Source of the DNA: Chryseobacterium daecheongense
Lineage (GTDB): Bacteria > Bacteroidota > Bacteroidia > Flavobacteriales > Weeksellaceae
Assembly: GCF_003729955.1 (NCBI RefSeq)
Contig: NZ_RJTX01000002.1
Coordinates: 186,001 to 250,000, forward strand
Direction of reading: 5' to 3'
Length of the DNA: 64,000 nucleotides
Shown: positions 52,749 through 60,906 of the stretch, one piece after another
Layout of the letters: each line of letters starts with the position of its first letter
Position numbering within the stretch: the first letter of the stretch is position 1
Program-made: the position numbers and the translations under genes
The notes under the pieces: generated by a model
Database searches by the model: none
Told to the model about the DNA's origin: nothing
What the model saw: the letters and a program-made list of their open reading frames with translations, nothing else

Positions 52749-52758
52749 TCTAACAATT
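52735..52758. promoter_or_regulatory. Perfect 24-bp palindrome over the TonB receptor promoter
   Basis: AATTGTTAG-CTTTGT-CTAACAATT has 9-bp arms and covers the -7 element and the predicted transcript start. A protein bound here would block transcription. The TTAG/CTAA halves recall DtxR-type boxes, but only loosely. Confidence 0.6.
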
Positions 52759-52766
52759 TTAATTTC

Positions 52767-54833
52767 ATGACACGAATATTATTTTCTATTGTCTTATTAT
52801 CATCTTACTGCTTCTCACAGGAAGCAGACAGTTTGCAGCAGGATCATAACAAAAATGACTCTTTGATCCTTTCCAAAAAGGAAATGAAGGCTAAACTGAT
52901 AGATGATGTAGTGATTACCGGAACCATAAAACCGATAAGCAAATCGAAAAGTCCGGTGGCAGTAGAAATTTATAGTCAGAAATTTTTTCAGAAAAATCCT
53001 ACACCAAGCATTTTTGAAGCGATTGCGATGGTGAATGGGGTGAAACCTCAACTTAACTGTTCGGTTTGTAATACGGGAGATATTCACATTAATGGATTGG
53101 AAGGACCCTATACGATGATTTTAATTGATGGAATGCCGATTGTAAGTTCGCTTTCCACAGTCTATGGTTTAAGCGGAATTCCTAATAGTTTAATAGACAG
53201 GATTGAAGTGGTAAAAGGACCGGCTTCGTCTCTTTATGGTTCTGAAGCGATGGGAGGTGTGATTAATATAATCACCAAAAACGCTTTAACGGCTCCTCAA
53301 TTAAGTGTTGATGTTATGACAAGTACCTGGAGTGAGAATAATGTGGATTTGTCAACAAAATTTAATCTTGGAAAAAATGTTGCATCACTATTAAGCTTGA
53401 ATTATTTTAATTTCAGTAAAAGGTTTGATCAGAATAAAGATAATTTCACGGATGCAGCATTACAAAACAGGGTTTCTGTTTTTAATAAATGGAATTTTCA
53501 AAGAAAGGAAAACAGACAGGCTAGTTTTGCCTTACGATATTTATACGAAGACCGGTTTGGTGGAGAAATGCAGTGGAATAAATCTTATCGTGGAAGCAAT
53601 GAAGTCTATGGTGAGAGTATTTATACGAACAGGGTAGAAGCTTTTGGGGTGTATCAGTGGCCCATCAAAGAACAGGTAATTACCCAGCTTTCTTATAATT
53701 ATCACAATCAGGATTCTTTTTACGGATCCAATCCTTTTGATGCATTGCAGAAAGTGGCATTTGTGCAAACCTATTGGGACAAAAAGTTGGGTAATCATGA
53801 TATGATCTTGGGATTGACTTTCAAAAAAACTTTTTATGATGATAACACTCCGGGAACCTTATCAGCAGACGGAATCACCAATCAGCCGATGAAATCTCCT
53901 ATCTGGGGAGCTTTTATACAGGATCAGTGGGAAATTGATCCTAAAAACACACTATTGTTGGGATATAGATATGATTATGATAAAATCCATCATTCCGTAC
54001 ATTCACCGAGATTCGCATGGAAATTTTCTCCCGATCCTTATCATACTTTACGATTCAATTTCGGAACGGGATTCAGGGTGGTGAATTTATTTACCGAGGA
54101 TCATGCGGCATTGACGGGTTCGCGTGAGGTGGTGATTAAATCCAATCTAAAACCAGAAAAATCCATCAACGGAAACCTGAATTATGTCTGGAAAATTCCT
54201 GCAGGAGACCGTCTGATCAACTTGGATGCTTCGGCATTTTATACCTATTTCAGTAATAAGATTGTAGGGGATTTTGATACCGAACCGGATAAAATTATTT
54301 ATGATAATCTTCATGGATATGGAATTTCAAGGGGCGCTTCAGTGAATGTAGATTACAGTTTCGGCTTTCCTTTAAGTATTAATGTAGGAGTTACTTATCT
54401 TGATGTATATCAGAAACTGGATGGGGAGAATGAAAAATCCCAACAGTTGCATGCCCCGAAATGGAGTGGAACCTATAATCTGTCCTATAAGTTCCCAAGC
54501 AATGTAACTGTTGACTTTACAGGTCAGTTTTACGGACCGATGCGATTGCCTGTTTTACCGAATGATTACCGTCCGGAATATTCACCGTTTTATTCTCTGG
54601 CTAATATTCAGGTTTCGAAGAGTTTTAAGTCAGGTTTTGAAGTCTACTGCGGAATTAAGAACCTGTTCAACTTCACGCCTAAAGATCCTTTGATGCGACC
54701 GTTTGATCCATTTGATCAATATGTAGATGATCCGGTGAATAATCCGAACCATTATACTTTTGATACTACGTACGGGTATGCACCTATGCAGAAGATCAGA
54801 GGATTTCTCGGAATAAAATATATTTTAAAATGA
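52767..54833 (+). CDS. TonB-dependent outer-membrane receptor with CxxC plug
   Basis: The 688-residue receptor begins with a signal peptide (MTRILFSIVLLSSYCFSQ) and a plug with KLIDDVVITGTIKP near residues 43-56, then IHINGLEGPYTMILIDGMP near residues 106-124 and DRIEVVKGPASSLYGSEAMGGVINII near residues 139-164, followed by a 22-strand-type barrel ending in an aromatic strand (FLGIKYILK). The plug carries C98 and C101 in NCSVCN, an uncommon pair. Cargo is unknown; the regulatory palindrome and thioredoxin-like neighbour suggest a metal or redox link. It overlaps the next gene by 4 bp (ATGA). Confidence 0.9.
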   Translation: MTRILFSIVLLSSYCFSQEADSLQQDHNKNDSLILSKKEMKAKLIDDVVITGTIKPISKSKSPVAVEIYSQKFFQKNPTPSIFEAIAMVNGVKPQLNCSVCNTGDIHINGLEGPYTMILIDGMPIVSSLSTVYGLSGIPNSLIDRIEVVKGPASSLYGSEAMGGVINIITKNALTAPQLSVDVMTSTWSENNVDLSTKFNLGKNVASLLSLNYFNFSKRFDQNKDNFTDAALQNRVSVFNKWNFQRKENRQASFALRYLYEDRFGGEMQWNKSYRGSNEVYGESIYTNRVEAFGVYQWPIKEQVITQLSYNYHNQDSFYGSNPFDALQKVAFVQTYWDKKLGNHDMILGLTFKKTFYDDNTPGTLSADGITNQPMKSPIWGAFIQDQWEIDPKNTLLLGYRYDYDKIHHSVHSPRFAWKFSPDPYHTLRFNFGTGFRVVNLFTEDHAALTGSREVVIKSNLKPEKSINGNLNYVWKIPAGDRLINLDASAFYTYFSNKIVGDFDTEPDKIIYDNLHGYGISRGASVNVDYSFGFPLSINVGVTYLDVYQKLDGENEKSQQLHAPKWSGTYNLSYKFPSNVTVDFTGQFYGPMRLPVLPNDYRPEYSPFYSLANIQVSKSFKSGFEVYCGIKNLFNFTPKDPLMRPFDPFDQYVDDPVNNPNHYTFDTTYGYAPMQKIRGFLGIKYILK

Positions 54834-55291
54834 AAGTGATTATCCATATAGTTTTAATGTTAGTGCCCTGTTTTTATCTTTCACAGGTAAAAACAGGTAC
54901 TTTTTCTGAACTTGAAGCCCGGCAGAAAGAACATGCAAAGCCTGTTGTTATTCATCTTTATACGGATTGGTGTTCGGTTTGTAAAATTGAATCTTTTACC
55001 ATGAATAAGGATGAAGAATTGGTGAGAATGATGAATGAAAATGTTTATTTCATCAACTTTGAAGCAGAAAAAACGAAAGAAAAAATCCATTTTCAGGGAC
55101 AGGAGTTTGATTATATACCCAATGGGAATTCAGGAATTCATGAATTGGCTTTGGCATTATCCAAAAATAAAAACCAGCCTGTTTATCCTTTATGGATTTT
55201 CCTGGATAAAAACCAAAATCTGTTGTATTATCATGAAGGACTGCTTAAACCCGAAAAATTTAAGCAGAAACTTAGGGAAATAATTCGCTGA
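54830..55291 (+). CDS. Exported thioredoxin-like protein
   Basis: The 153-residue protein has a signal peptide (MKVIIHIVLMLVPCFYLSQ) and a thioredoxin-like fold with the redox motif WCSVC (C48, C51) after VIHLYTD, typical of DsbD-gamma/DUF255-like periplasmic thioredoxins. It probably reduces or oxidises cysteines outside the inner membrane. Its ATG overlaps the stop of the receptor gene (ATGA), so the two are translated together, and the CxxC of the receptor plug is an obvious possible target. Confidence 0.88.
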   Translation: MKVIIHIVLMLVPCFYLSQVKTGTFSELEARQKEHAKPVVIHLYTDWCSVCKIESFTMNKDEELVRMMNENVYFINFEAEKTKEKIHFQGQEFDYIPNGNSGIHELALALSKNKNQPVYPLWIFLDKNQNLLYYHEGLLKPEKFKQKLREIIR

Positions 55292-55300
55292 AAGTAAAAA

Positions 55301-55666
55301 TTATTTCAATAGCACGGCAATAATTGCTAAAATGGCGGGTAATGCCTGGACGAAGAATATTTTCTTGGTAGCAGAAATAGCTCCATAAATTCCTGCCACT
55401 GCTACACAACCCAAGAAAAATAAGGCAATATTGGTTTGCCATTTCGGATCCTCAATAAAAAAGGACCAGATGAGGCCGGCTGCAAGAAACCCGTTGTACA
55501 ATCCCTGATTGGCAGCTAATCCTTTTGTAGGTTTGAACATTTCCGGAGGCAGCGCTGATTTGAACACTTCTTTTCCTTTGGTTTCCCAGGCAAACATTTC
55601 CATCCAAAGAATATAAAGGTGTTCCAGTGCTACAACAGCGATCAGAATTTTGGCAACAATTTCCAT
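55301..55666 (-). CDS. DUF1304 membrane protein
   Basis: The 121-residue product has four hydrophobic helices and the DUF1304 pattern: ALEHLYILWMEMFAWET near residues 14-30, NQGLYNGFLAAGLIWSF near residues 53-69, then GCVAVAGIYGAIS near residue 86. It is a small integral membrane protein with no known role. It is convergent with the thioredoxin-like gene, only 9 bp from its stop, with no clear terminator between them. Confidence 0.88.
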   Translation of the reverse strand: MEIVAKILIAVVALEHLYILWMEMFAWETKGKEVFKSALPPEMFKPTKGLAANQGLYNGFLAAGLIWSFFIEDPKWQTNIALFFLGCVAVAGIYGAISATKKIFFVQALPAILAIIAVLLK

Positions 55667-55685
55667 GATTTATTGTTTTTTGTCA

Positions 55686-55716
55686 TTGTAAAACTAAAAA
55701 AATAAAGTTAAGTTTG
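55686..55716 (+). promoter_or_regulatory. Promoter of the Crp/Fnr gene with overlapping palindrome
   Basis: TTG (55686-55688) and TAAGTTTG (55709-55716) are separated by 20 nt, 17 bp before the ATG. The -7 element is part of TTAAGT-N6-ACTTAA (55708-55725), a possible autoregulatory site. Confidence 0.6.
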
Positions 55717-55733
55717 AGTACTTAATTACAAAA

Positions 55734-56306
55734 ATGGATACATTCAAAGCACATTTAGACAAATTTATTACGGTAAATGATGAAGAATATGCTTCTATCC
55801 TTTCTTTTTTCCAGGTGCGGGAAGTCAAGAAGAAACAGAATCTGATGCTTGATGGTGATGTATGCAAGAATATGTATTTTGTGGTAAAAGGATGTCTCCG
55901 GAAATTTTTCACTAATGAAAAAGGAGTAGAGCGGACTACTGAATTTGCTATAGAGAACTGGTGGATCACCGATACTTTTGCATACGAAAGACAGATCAAA
56001 TCAGATTTTTGCATTCAGGCTGTTGAAAAATCTTCTATCTTGGTGATTGATCTTCAGTCGCAGGAATTGCTGCTCAAGAAACATCCTGTGATGGAACGCT
56101 ATTTCAGGATGATCTATCAAAGAGCGTATGCTTCTTCTGAGCGCAGGATCCGTTATTTGTATGAAATGTCACGAGAAGAGCTTTATGTACATTTCAGTAC
56201 TCAATACCCTTGGTTTATTCAAAGAATTCCACAATATCTTATTGCTTCTTTTTTAGGTTTTACACCGGAATATCTCAGTGAAATCCGGGCAAAATTGCGT
56301 TCTTAA
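55734..56306 (+). CDS. Crp/Fnr-family transcriptional regulator
   Basis: The 190-residue protein has an N-terminal cyclic-nucleotide-binding-like barrel (DGDVCKNMYFVVKGCLRKFF near residue 40) and a C-terminal winged helix ending in IPQYLIASFLGFTPEYLSEIRAKL (helix-turn-helix), the layout of the small bacteroidete Crp/Fnr group. No Fnr cysteine cluster is seen, and the effector is unknown. The next gene on the same strand encodes an AhpD-like protein 66 bp downstream and is a likely target or co-transcript. Confidence 0.9.
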   Translation: MDTFKAHLDKFITVNDEEYASILSFFQVREVKKKQNLMLDGDVCKNMYFVVKGCLRKFFTNEKGVERTTEFAIENWWITDTFAYERQIKSDFCIQAVEKSSILVIDLQSQELLLKKHPVMERYFRMIYQRAYASSERRIRYLYEMSREELYVHFSTQYPWFIQRIPQYLIASFLGFTPEYLSEIRAKLRS

Positions 56307-56372
56307 ACCAGTTTAAGATTTTTGATGTTTTTAAATAGGAACTTTGTATCAGAATTTAAAAACAGTCATATT

Positions 56373-56816
56373 ATGAGCGCAAGAGTAAATATCGCGACAA
56401 CAGATTCAGCAGCTTACAAAGCAATGATGGGATTGGAAGGTTATCTTCAGAACATTTCTTTAAACCCTATTCAGAAAGAACTGATTAAGATCAGAGCATC
56501 ACAGATCAACGGATGTGCTTTCTGTCTGGATATGCATACGAAAGATGCCATCAAATACGGTGAAACTCCACAAAGAATTTATCTTTTAAACGCTTGGAGA
56601 GAGGCAGCAGAGCTTTATACGGAAGAAGAGCAAACGCTTTTGGCGATGACGGAAGAAATTACTTTAATTAACCAAAAAGGGTTAACAGAAGAAACGTATT
56701 ACAAAGCAAAACAGCTTTTTGATGAAAACATCATCGCACAGATTATCATGGCTATTGTGACCATCAATGCCTGGAACAGAATTGCGATCAGTACACATAT
56801 GCCGATTATGAAGTAG
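56373..56816 (+). CDS. AhpD-like (carboxymuconolactone decarboxylase family) protein
   Basis: The 147-residue protein, from the ATG at 56373 (MSARVNIATT), has the family CxxC redox motif in INGCAFCLDMHTKDA (C48, C51, H55), which with the Glu upstream reproduces the AhpD-type alkylhydroperoxidase active site. Many such proteins in this lineage are labelled carboxymuconolactone decarboxylase, but the cysteine pair favours a peroxidase role. The longer frame has no start support. It lies behind the Crp/Fnr gene and before a terminator. Confidence 0.88.
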   Translation: MSARVNIATTDSAAYKAMMGLEGYLQNISLNPIQKELIKIRASQINGCAFCLDMHTKDAIKYGETPQRIYLLNAWREAAELYTEEEQTLLAMTEEITLINQKGLTEETYYKAKQLFDENIIAQIIMAIVTINAWNRIAISTHMPIMK

Positions 56817-56837
56817 TTTTTTCAGAATAAAGTTATT

Positions 56838-56872
56838 TAAAAAAGTCCTCCAATTTTTGAAGGACTTTTTAT
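56838..56872. terminator. Convergent terminator
   Basis: AAAAAGTCCT / AGGACTTTTT forms a 10-bp stem with an 11-nt loop between the AhpD-like gene and the minus-strand VOC gene. Confidence 0.8.
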
Positions 56873-56875
56873 GTA

Positions 56876-57364
56876 CTAGTGGTTTTTTCTTTTGAAAGGT
56901 CCTTGTGGAGCAATAATTTCAAGATTGGTTCCATCCGGATCACGGAAGTAGGTAACTGCCGTTCCGAAGCCGGATTGTAAGCCGTCTTCTTCCTGGAATG
57001 TTATAGGTTCGCCTTCCGGTTCAATACCGATTTCTTTTAATCTTTCCATAGCAGCATTGATATCATCCACTTCAAAACAAAGATGCATAGCACTGATCTG
57101 GTTGTTGCTGTAAGAAGCCTGTTCAGATTCAGGGATTACATATTCCAGGATATCTATATTGAGATTATCCAGATGAAGATTGGCATATTTAATCTTGGTA
57201 TCGTTCAGACCTTGAGTTTTTGCCATTCTTGGTCCTCCTATTTCATCGATATTGGAAACTTTTGTTCCTGTTAAAGCCTCATAAAAGGCAATGGATTTTT
57301 CGAGGTTTTTAACGGTGATCCCTACGTGATTGGCACGCGTGAATCCTTTTATAGTGTTTTCCAT
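56876..57364 (-). CDS. VOC-family (glyoxalase-like) protein
   Basis: The 162-residue protein has one full VOC module pair: GFTRANHVGITVKNLEKSIAFYEALTG near residues 7-33, MHLCFEVDDINAAMERLKEIG near residues 93-113, and the metal-site closing TYFRDPDGTNLEIIAPQ near residues 138-154. His13, His94 and Glu150 are the likely metal ligands. It may be a glyoxalase, a bleomycin-resistance-like binder or a dioxygenase; the substrate is unknown. It is 19 bp downstream of the PPC-domain gene on the same strand. Confidence 0.85.
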   Translation of the reverse strand: MENTIKGFTRANHVGITVKNLEKSIAFYEALTGTKVSNIDEIGGPRMAKTQGLNDTKIKYANLHLDNLNIDILEYVIPESEQASYSNNQISAMHLCFEVDDINAAMERLKEIGIEPEGEPITFQEEDGLQSGFGTAVTYFRDPDGTNLEIIAPQGPFKRKNH

Positions 57365-57382
57365 TTTATGACTATTTTATTT

Positions 57383-57892
57383 TTATGGCTTGCAATTCAG
57401 CTGCAAAACATTTGCATTCAAAGGTTGCTCTATTTTCCGTTCCAGTTTTTTGTCGTTTAATATCACATAAACTTCCATAGAGCCTGTTCCGACATGTAAG
57501 GACAAGATATGCCCTCCGTAAGCATTAAACTTTTCATCGGTGGCAACTCCGTGAACATGAATGGACGGACCTTTTTTATTCCAGGCTATGGAACCTGTCA
57601 GGTTACCCATTTCCACCTTATTGAATGTTTTTGGATTGAACTTTTTAGCTGTAAAATCATAAAATCCAAAAGTAACTTCTTGGGCAAAGCCAATTCCTGT
57701 GAAACTGGCAGAAGGAATGTTTTCGGCTTTTGCAAGATTTTCAAGGTTTTCTATTACATCATCTCCCTGTCTGAGAACCATGAGATAACCCGTAGGAGTT
57801 TTTGTATAGCGGCAAATATCTTTTTTCTGTGCTGAAAAAGTATTCACATTTAAAACCACCAATAGAATACTGAAAATTTTTAATAAGTTCAT
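57383..57892 (-). CDS. Exported PPC (DUF296) domain protein
   Basis: The 169-residue product has a signal peptide (MNLLKIFSILLVVLNVNTFSAQ) and a single PPC domain: GYLMVLRQGDDVIENLENLAKAENIPSASFTGIGFAQEVTFGFYD near residues 35-80, then SIHVHGVATDEKFNAYGGHIL near residues 110-130, whose three histidines bind metal in this family. Plant relatives are nuclear DNA-binding proteins, but a secretion signal makes a DNA role unlikely here; the bacterial function is unknown. Confidence 0.85.
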   Translation of the reverse strand: MNLLKIFSILLVVLNVNTFSAQKKDICRYTKTPTGYLMVLRQGDDVIENLENLAKAENIPSASFTGIGFAQEVTFGFYDFTAKKFNPKTFNKVEMGNLTGSIAWNKKGPSIHVHGVATDEKFNAYGGHILSLHVGTGSMEVYVILNDKKLERKIEQPLNANVLQLNCKP

Positions 57893-57958
57893 GCCGGTAT
57901 ATTTTGTATGATGAATGAAAGTTTTGCACCAAAATCTGCAGCTATAATGATTTTTAGG

Positions 57959-58942
57959 TTAAATTTCCTGTAAAGCCGTATTGATGAAGCTTACTTCTTC
58001 CTGAGAAAGGTCAAAAGACATCGCCTTCGCATTTTCAATAGCTTGCTGTGCATTTCTGGCTCCCGCTAAAACTACTGTGATAGCCGGCTGTAATGTTGTC
58101 CATCGCAATACCAATTGTGATAAAGTAGCTCCTTTTTCCTGTGCAATTGGCTCTATTTTTTCTAAGAATTTCTGAACCTTGCTGAGATCGAACTGGGAAA
58201 AATACCCGTTTCGGTGATCGTTGTCCTTTAATTTGTTCTCTTTAAAATATTTACCTGTTAAAAGACCTCTTTCCATTGGGCTGTACACGATAATCCCTGA
58301 ATTGTTTTCCAAAGAATAAGGAACAAGGTCATTTTCAATGGAACGGTTCAGCATACTGTAAGAAACCTGGTTGCTTGCTATTTTCAGGGTGGCATTGGCT
58401 TCTTTCATTTGTTCCACACTGTAATTGCTTACTCCGGCCGCACGGATTTTCCCTTGCTGGATCAATACTTCTAAAGCTTCCATTGTTTCACTGATCGGAG
58501 TTGTGCTGTCCGGCCAATGAAGTTGTAAAAGATCAATATAATCGGTTCCCAGTCTTTGCAGGCTGTCTTCCACTTCTTTGATTACGTTTTCTTTGGAAGC
58601 ATATTTATACACCGGAAGTTTTTTGCCGTTATCTTCTGCATCGAAGAAAAATTCTCCTTTTCCGTTATTGCTTCCGTCCCAAACCAAACCGAATTTTGTT
58701 AATAACTGAATATTAGAGCGGTCTCTTCCTTTGATTGCTTCCCCGATCATTTCTTCACTAAGTCCAAAACCATAAAAAGGTGCTGTATCAATAGAAGTTA
58801 CGCCGTTGTCCAAAGATGCATGGATTGAATCTATAGAATCCTGTCTTTCATTTCCACCCCACATATTTCCACCGATGGCGAACGCTCCGTGGGTTATCAC
58901 TGAAAGTTCCAGATCGGTGTTTCCTAATTTTCTATATTCCAT
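57959..58942 (-). CDS. Aldo/keto reductase
   Basis: The 327-residue NADPH enzyme has the AKR barrel and catalytic tetrad: D52 and Y57 in SIDTAPFYGFG, K83 in LLTKFG, and His143 in LLQLHWPD. The C-terminal NADP-binding GARNAQQAIENAKAM near residue 296 is present. It reduces aldehydes or ketones in the cytoplasm; the substrate is unknown. It is the last gene of a five-gene minus-strand run that includes a DJ-1-like protein, a monooxygenase, an NAD-epimerase and an MdaB-like quinone reductase, which together suggest handling of reactive carbonyls and quinones. Confidence 0.92.
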   Translation of the reverse strand: MEYRKLGNTDLELSVITHGAFAIGGNMWGGNERQDSIDSIHASLDNGVTSIDTAPFYGFGLSEEMIGEAIKGRDRSNIQLLTKFGLVWDGSNNGKGEFFFDAEDNGKKLPVYKYASKENVIKEVEDSLQRLGTDYIDLLQLHWPDSTTPISETMEALEVLIQQGKIRAAGVSNYSVEQMKEANATLKIASNQVSYSMLNRSIENDLVPYSLENNSGIIVYSPMERGLLTGKYFKENKLKDNDHRNGYFSQFDLSKVQKFLEKIEPIAQEKGATLSQLVLRWTTLQPAITVVLAGARNAQQAIENAKAMSFDLSQEEVSFINTALQEI

Positions 58943-58969
58943 TTTTTGTATATATGATTTTTTTTGAGA

Positions 58970-59722
58970 TTATTGATTAAGTTCTTTTGCAATAGCTTCA
59001 CCCACGCTTTTTGCAGATTGAGGGTTCTGTCCTGTGATCACTCTTTGATCCGTAACTACATGATTCTGCCACAGTCCTGATTTTTCAAATTGGGCTCCTC
59101 TTTCCTTTAATTTGTCTTCCAAAAGGAATGGAACAACGTTGGTCAACTTCACTTCAGCTTCTTCCTCATTGGTAAAAGCATTGATCTTCTTGCCGTCTAC
59201 CAAGTATTTTCCGTTGCTCAGTTTAATGTTTACCAATCCGGCAGGACCATGACAAACACCTGCTACAATTCCACCATTTTCATAAATTTTGGAAGCGATT
59301 CCTGCTAATTCAGTGTTGTCAGCGAAGTCCCACATTGCACCATGACCTCCTGCATAAAAAATAGCTGAATAATCGGAAGGATTTACCTGGGAAGGCTGTA
59401 AAGAATTGTCAATTTTGGTTTTGTACTCTTTATTCTCCCAGAATTCTTTGTTTACGGGATCATTTAAGTCAAATCCGTCAACAGGAGGAGTTCCGCCTTT
59501 CGGACTTACAAAATCAATTTCGTAGCCCGCTTTGTGAAGAACTTCCCAGGGATGAGAAACTTCTCCTAAATAATATCCTGTATCTTCTCCGGTATTTCCT
59601 TTTTTGTCATGACTGGTTACGACAAATAAAATTTTCTTTTTCATTGTAATAGATTTTTTGTTTTGTGACTGGAATAAGCCTATTGTCAATAAGCTCATGA
59701 ATACAAACATTAATTTTTTCAT
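58970..59722 (-). CDS. DJ-1/PfpI family protein, probably exported
   Basis: I use the ATG at 59722 (MKKLMFVFMSLLTIGLFQSQ), which gives a signal peptide and lies 5 bp past the preceding stop; an internal ATG at 59644 would give a cytoplasmic form. The 250-residue product has the class I glutamine-amidotransferase-like fold of the Hsp31/PfpI group, with FYAGGHGAMWDF near residue 122 and the nucleophile Cys157 in GVCHGPAGL. Such proteins act as glyoxalase III or deglycase-like enzymes. It fits the electrophile-handling run of genes here. Confidence 0.85.
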   Translation of the reverse strand: MKKLMFVFMSLLTIGLFQSQNKKSITMKKKILFVVTSHDKKGNTGEDTGYYLGEVSHPWEVLHKAGYEIDFVSPKGGTPPVDGFDLNDPVNKEFWENKEYKTKIDNSLQPSQVNPSDYSAIFYAGGHGAMWDFADNTELAGIASKIYENGGIVAGVCHGPAGLVNIKLSNGKYLVDGKKINAFTNEEEAEVKLTNVVPFLLEDKLKERGAQFEKSGLWQNHVVTDQRVITGQNPQSAKSVGEAIAKELNQ

Positions 59723-59726
59723 ATGG

Positions 59727-60014
59727 TTAGATAATATGAGTGGTATAAATCTGTGGTTTTTCCTGTAATTTTTCATCGATCAGAGCTCCGAAAGCCTGGA
59801 TATAAGGTTGTTGGTTATGCAAAGCCAATCCGTCTTCACTTTTCCAGATTTCATAGAAAACAAACTGGTTTTTGTCTTCAATTCCCTGGTGAAGGCTGTA
59901 TAGTTCACATGCTTCTTCTTTTCTGGTTTCTGTCACCATATTCTGAAGCGTTTCAAGTACTTCCGCTCTGTGCTCTTCTTTTGCTTTGATGATGGCCGTA
60001 AGATAAATTTTCAT
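59727..60014 (-). CDS. Antibiotic-biosynthesis-monooxygenase-like (ABM) protein
   Basis: The 95-residue dimeric ferredoxin-like protein starts MKIYLTAIIKAKEEHRAEV and has CELYSLHQGIEDKNQFVFYEIWKSEDGLALH near residues 36-66, the ABM pattern of YgiN-type quinol monooxygenases. In E. coli YgiN partners with MdaB in a quinone cycle, and here the MdaB-like gene lies two genes upstream, a parallel arrangement. There is a 4-bp gap to the DJ-1-like start and a 3-bp gap to the NAD-epimerase stop. Confidence 0.88.
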   Translation of the reverse strand: MKIYLTAIIKAKEEHRAEVLETLQNMVTETRKEEACELYSLHQGIEDKNQFVFYEIWKSEDGLALHNQQPYIQAFGALIDEKLQEKPQIYTTHII

Positions 60015-60017
60015 AGG

Positions 60018-60902
60018 TTAAATATATTGTTCAATAGATTGATGTTGAGGTTTCCAATTCAGTTCTGTTCTGGCTTTATCAGCGTTACATAAGCTGTTGG
60101 ATGCAAATCCGAAGTATCCTCCTGCAGGACCGAATTTGTTAACAGCTTCCTGAACAGTTACGGACTGTGCAGGTAGAAGTTCATATCGTTCACTGATTCT
60201 TTCTGCTAAATTCTTTATTGTTGAAGAACCGTTTTCCGCATAATAGAGAGAACCTGCTTTTGCCTTCTCCAATGCAAGCACATAAAGATCTGCAAGATCT
60301 TCAATATGTACATTTGACCAAATATTTTCTCCTTTTCCGAAGTAGGCCCCAAATCCTTTTTCTTTTGAAAAATTGATCAAAGCAGGAACCTGAATACTGT
60401 CTTTTTTAATTCCCAAACCTTCTCCATACACCATCGTAGGAACAATAACGATGCTTCTTACATTTTTTCTGGCAGATTGAAGAATATGCTGATTGATCAA
60501 TACTCTGGAAGCCATTTCCAACCTCGGTTGTAAAGGAATATCTTCCGTGAATACAAAATCATTTTTTTCTCCGTTTTCCTTACCTCCAAAGATGGCTGAG
60601 CCGGAAGTGAAAATAAATGTTTTCCCGCTTCCTTCCAATGCTTTAACGATACTGTCCGCAACATAAGCATCATCCGCGGAATCTGCATTATGGATAATAG
60701 CATCCGCATTGGAAATAGCAGATTGTAATACCTCTTCATCATGAATATTTCCTACAATCGTTTCAATTCCTGCAGCTTCGAGTTCTTTGGCTTGAACGTC
60801 GTTTCGGATCAACCCAATTACCGTATAATTTTTATCCAGTAATTTCTTAGCTACGGTTCCGCCGATGTATCCGGTGATTCCCGTAATCAATATCCTTTTC
60901 AT
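60018..60902 (-). CDS. NAD-dependent epimerase/dehydratase-like reductase
   Basis: The 294-residue protein has the NAD(P) loop GITGYIGG (residues 7-14), a Rossmann fold and an atypical-to-extended SDR layout. The usual YxxxK is not clear; near residues 90-145 it reads FTSGSAIFGGKENGEKND, with the Tyr missing at the common place, so it may be a NAD(P)-binding reductase rather than a true sugar epimerase. It lies 4 bp past the MdaB-like stop and 3 bp before the ABM gene, within the same transcript. Confidence 0.85.
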   Translation of the reverse strand: MKRILITGITGYIGGTVAKKLLDKNYTVIGLIRNDVQAKELEAAGIETIVGNIHDEEVLQSAISNADAIIHNADSADDAYVADSIVKALEGSGKTFIFTSGSAIFGGKENGEKNDFVFTEDIPLQPRLEMASRVLINQHILQSARKNVRSIVIVPTMVYGEGLGIKKDSIQVPALINFSKEKGFGAYFGKGENIWSNVHIEDLADLYVLALEKAKAGSLYYAENGSSTIKNLAERISERYELLPAQSVTVQEAVNKFGPAGGYFGFASNSLCNADKARTELNWKPQHQSIEQYI

Positions 60903-60906
60903 CAGG

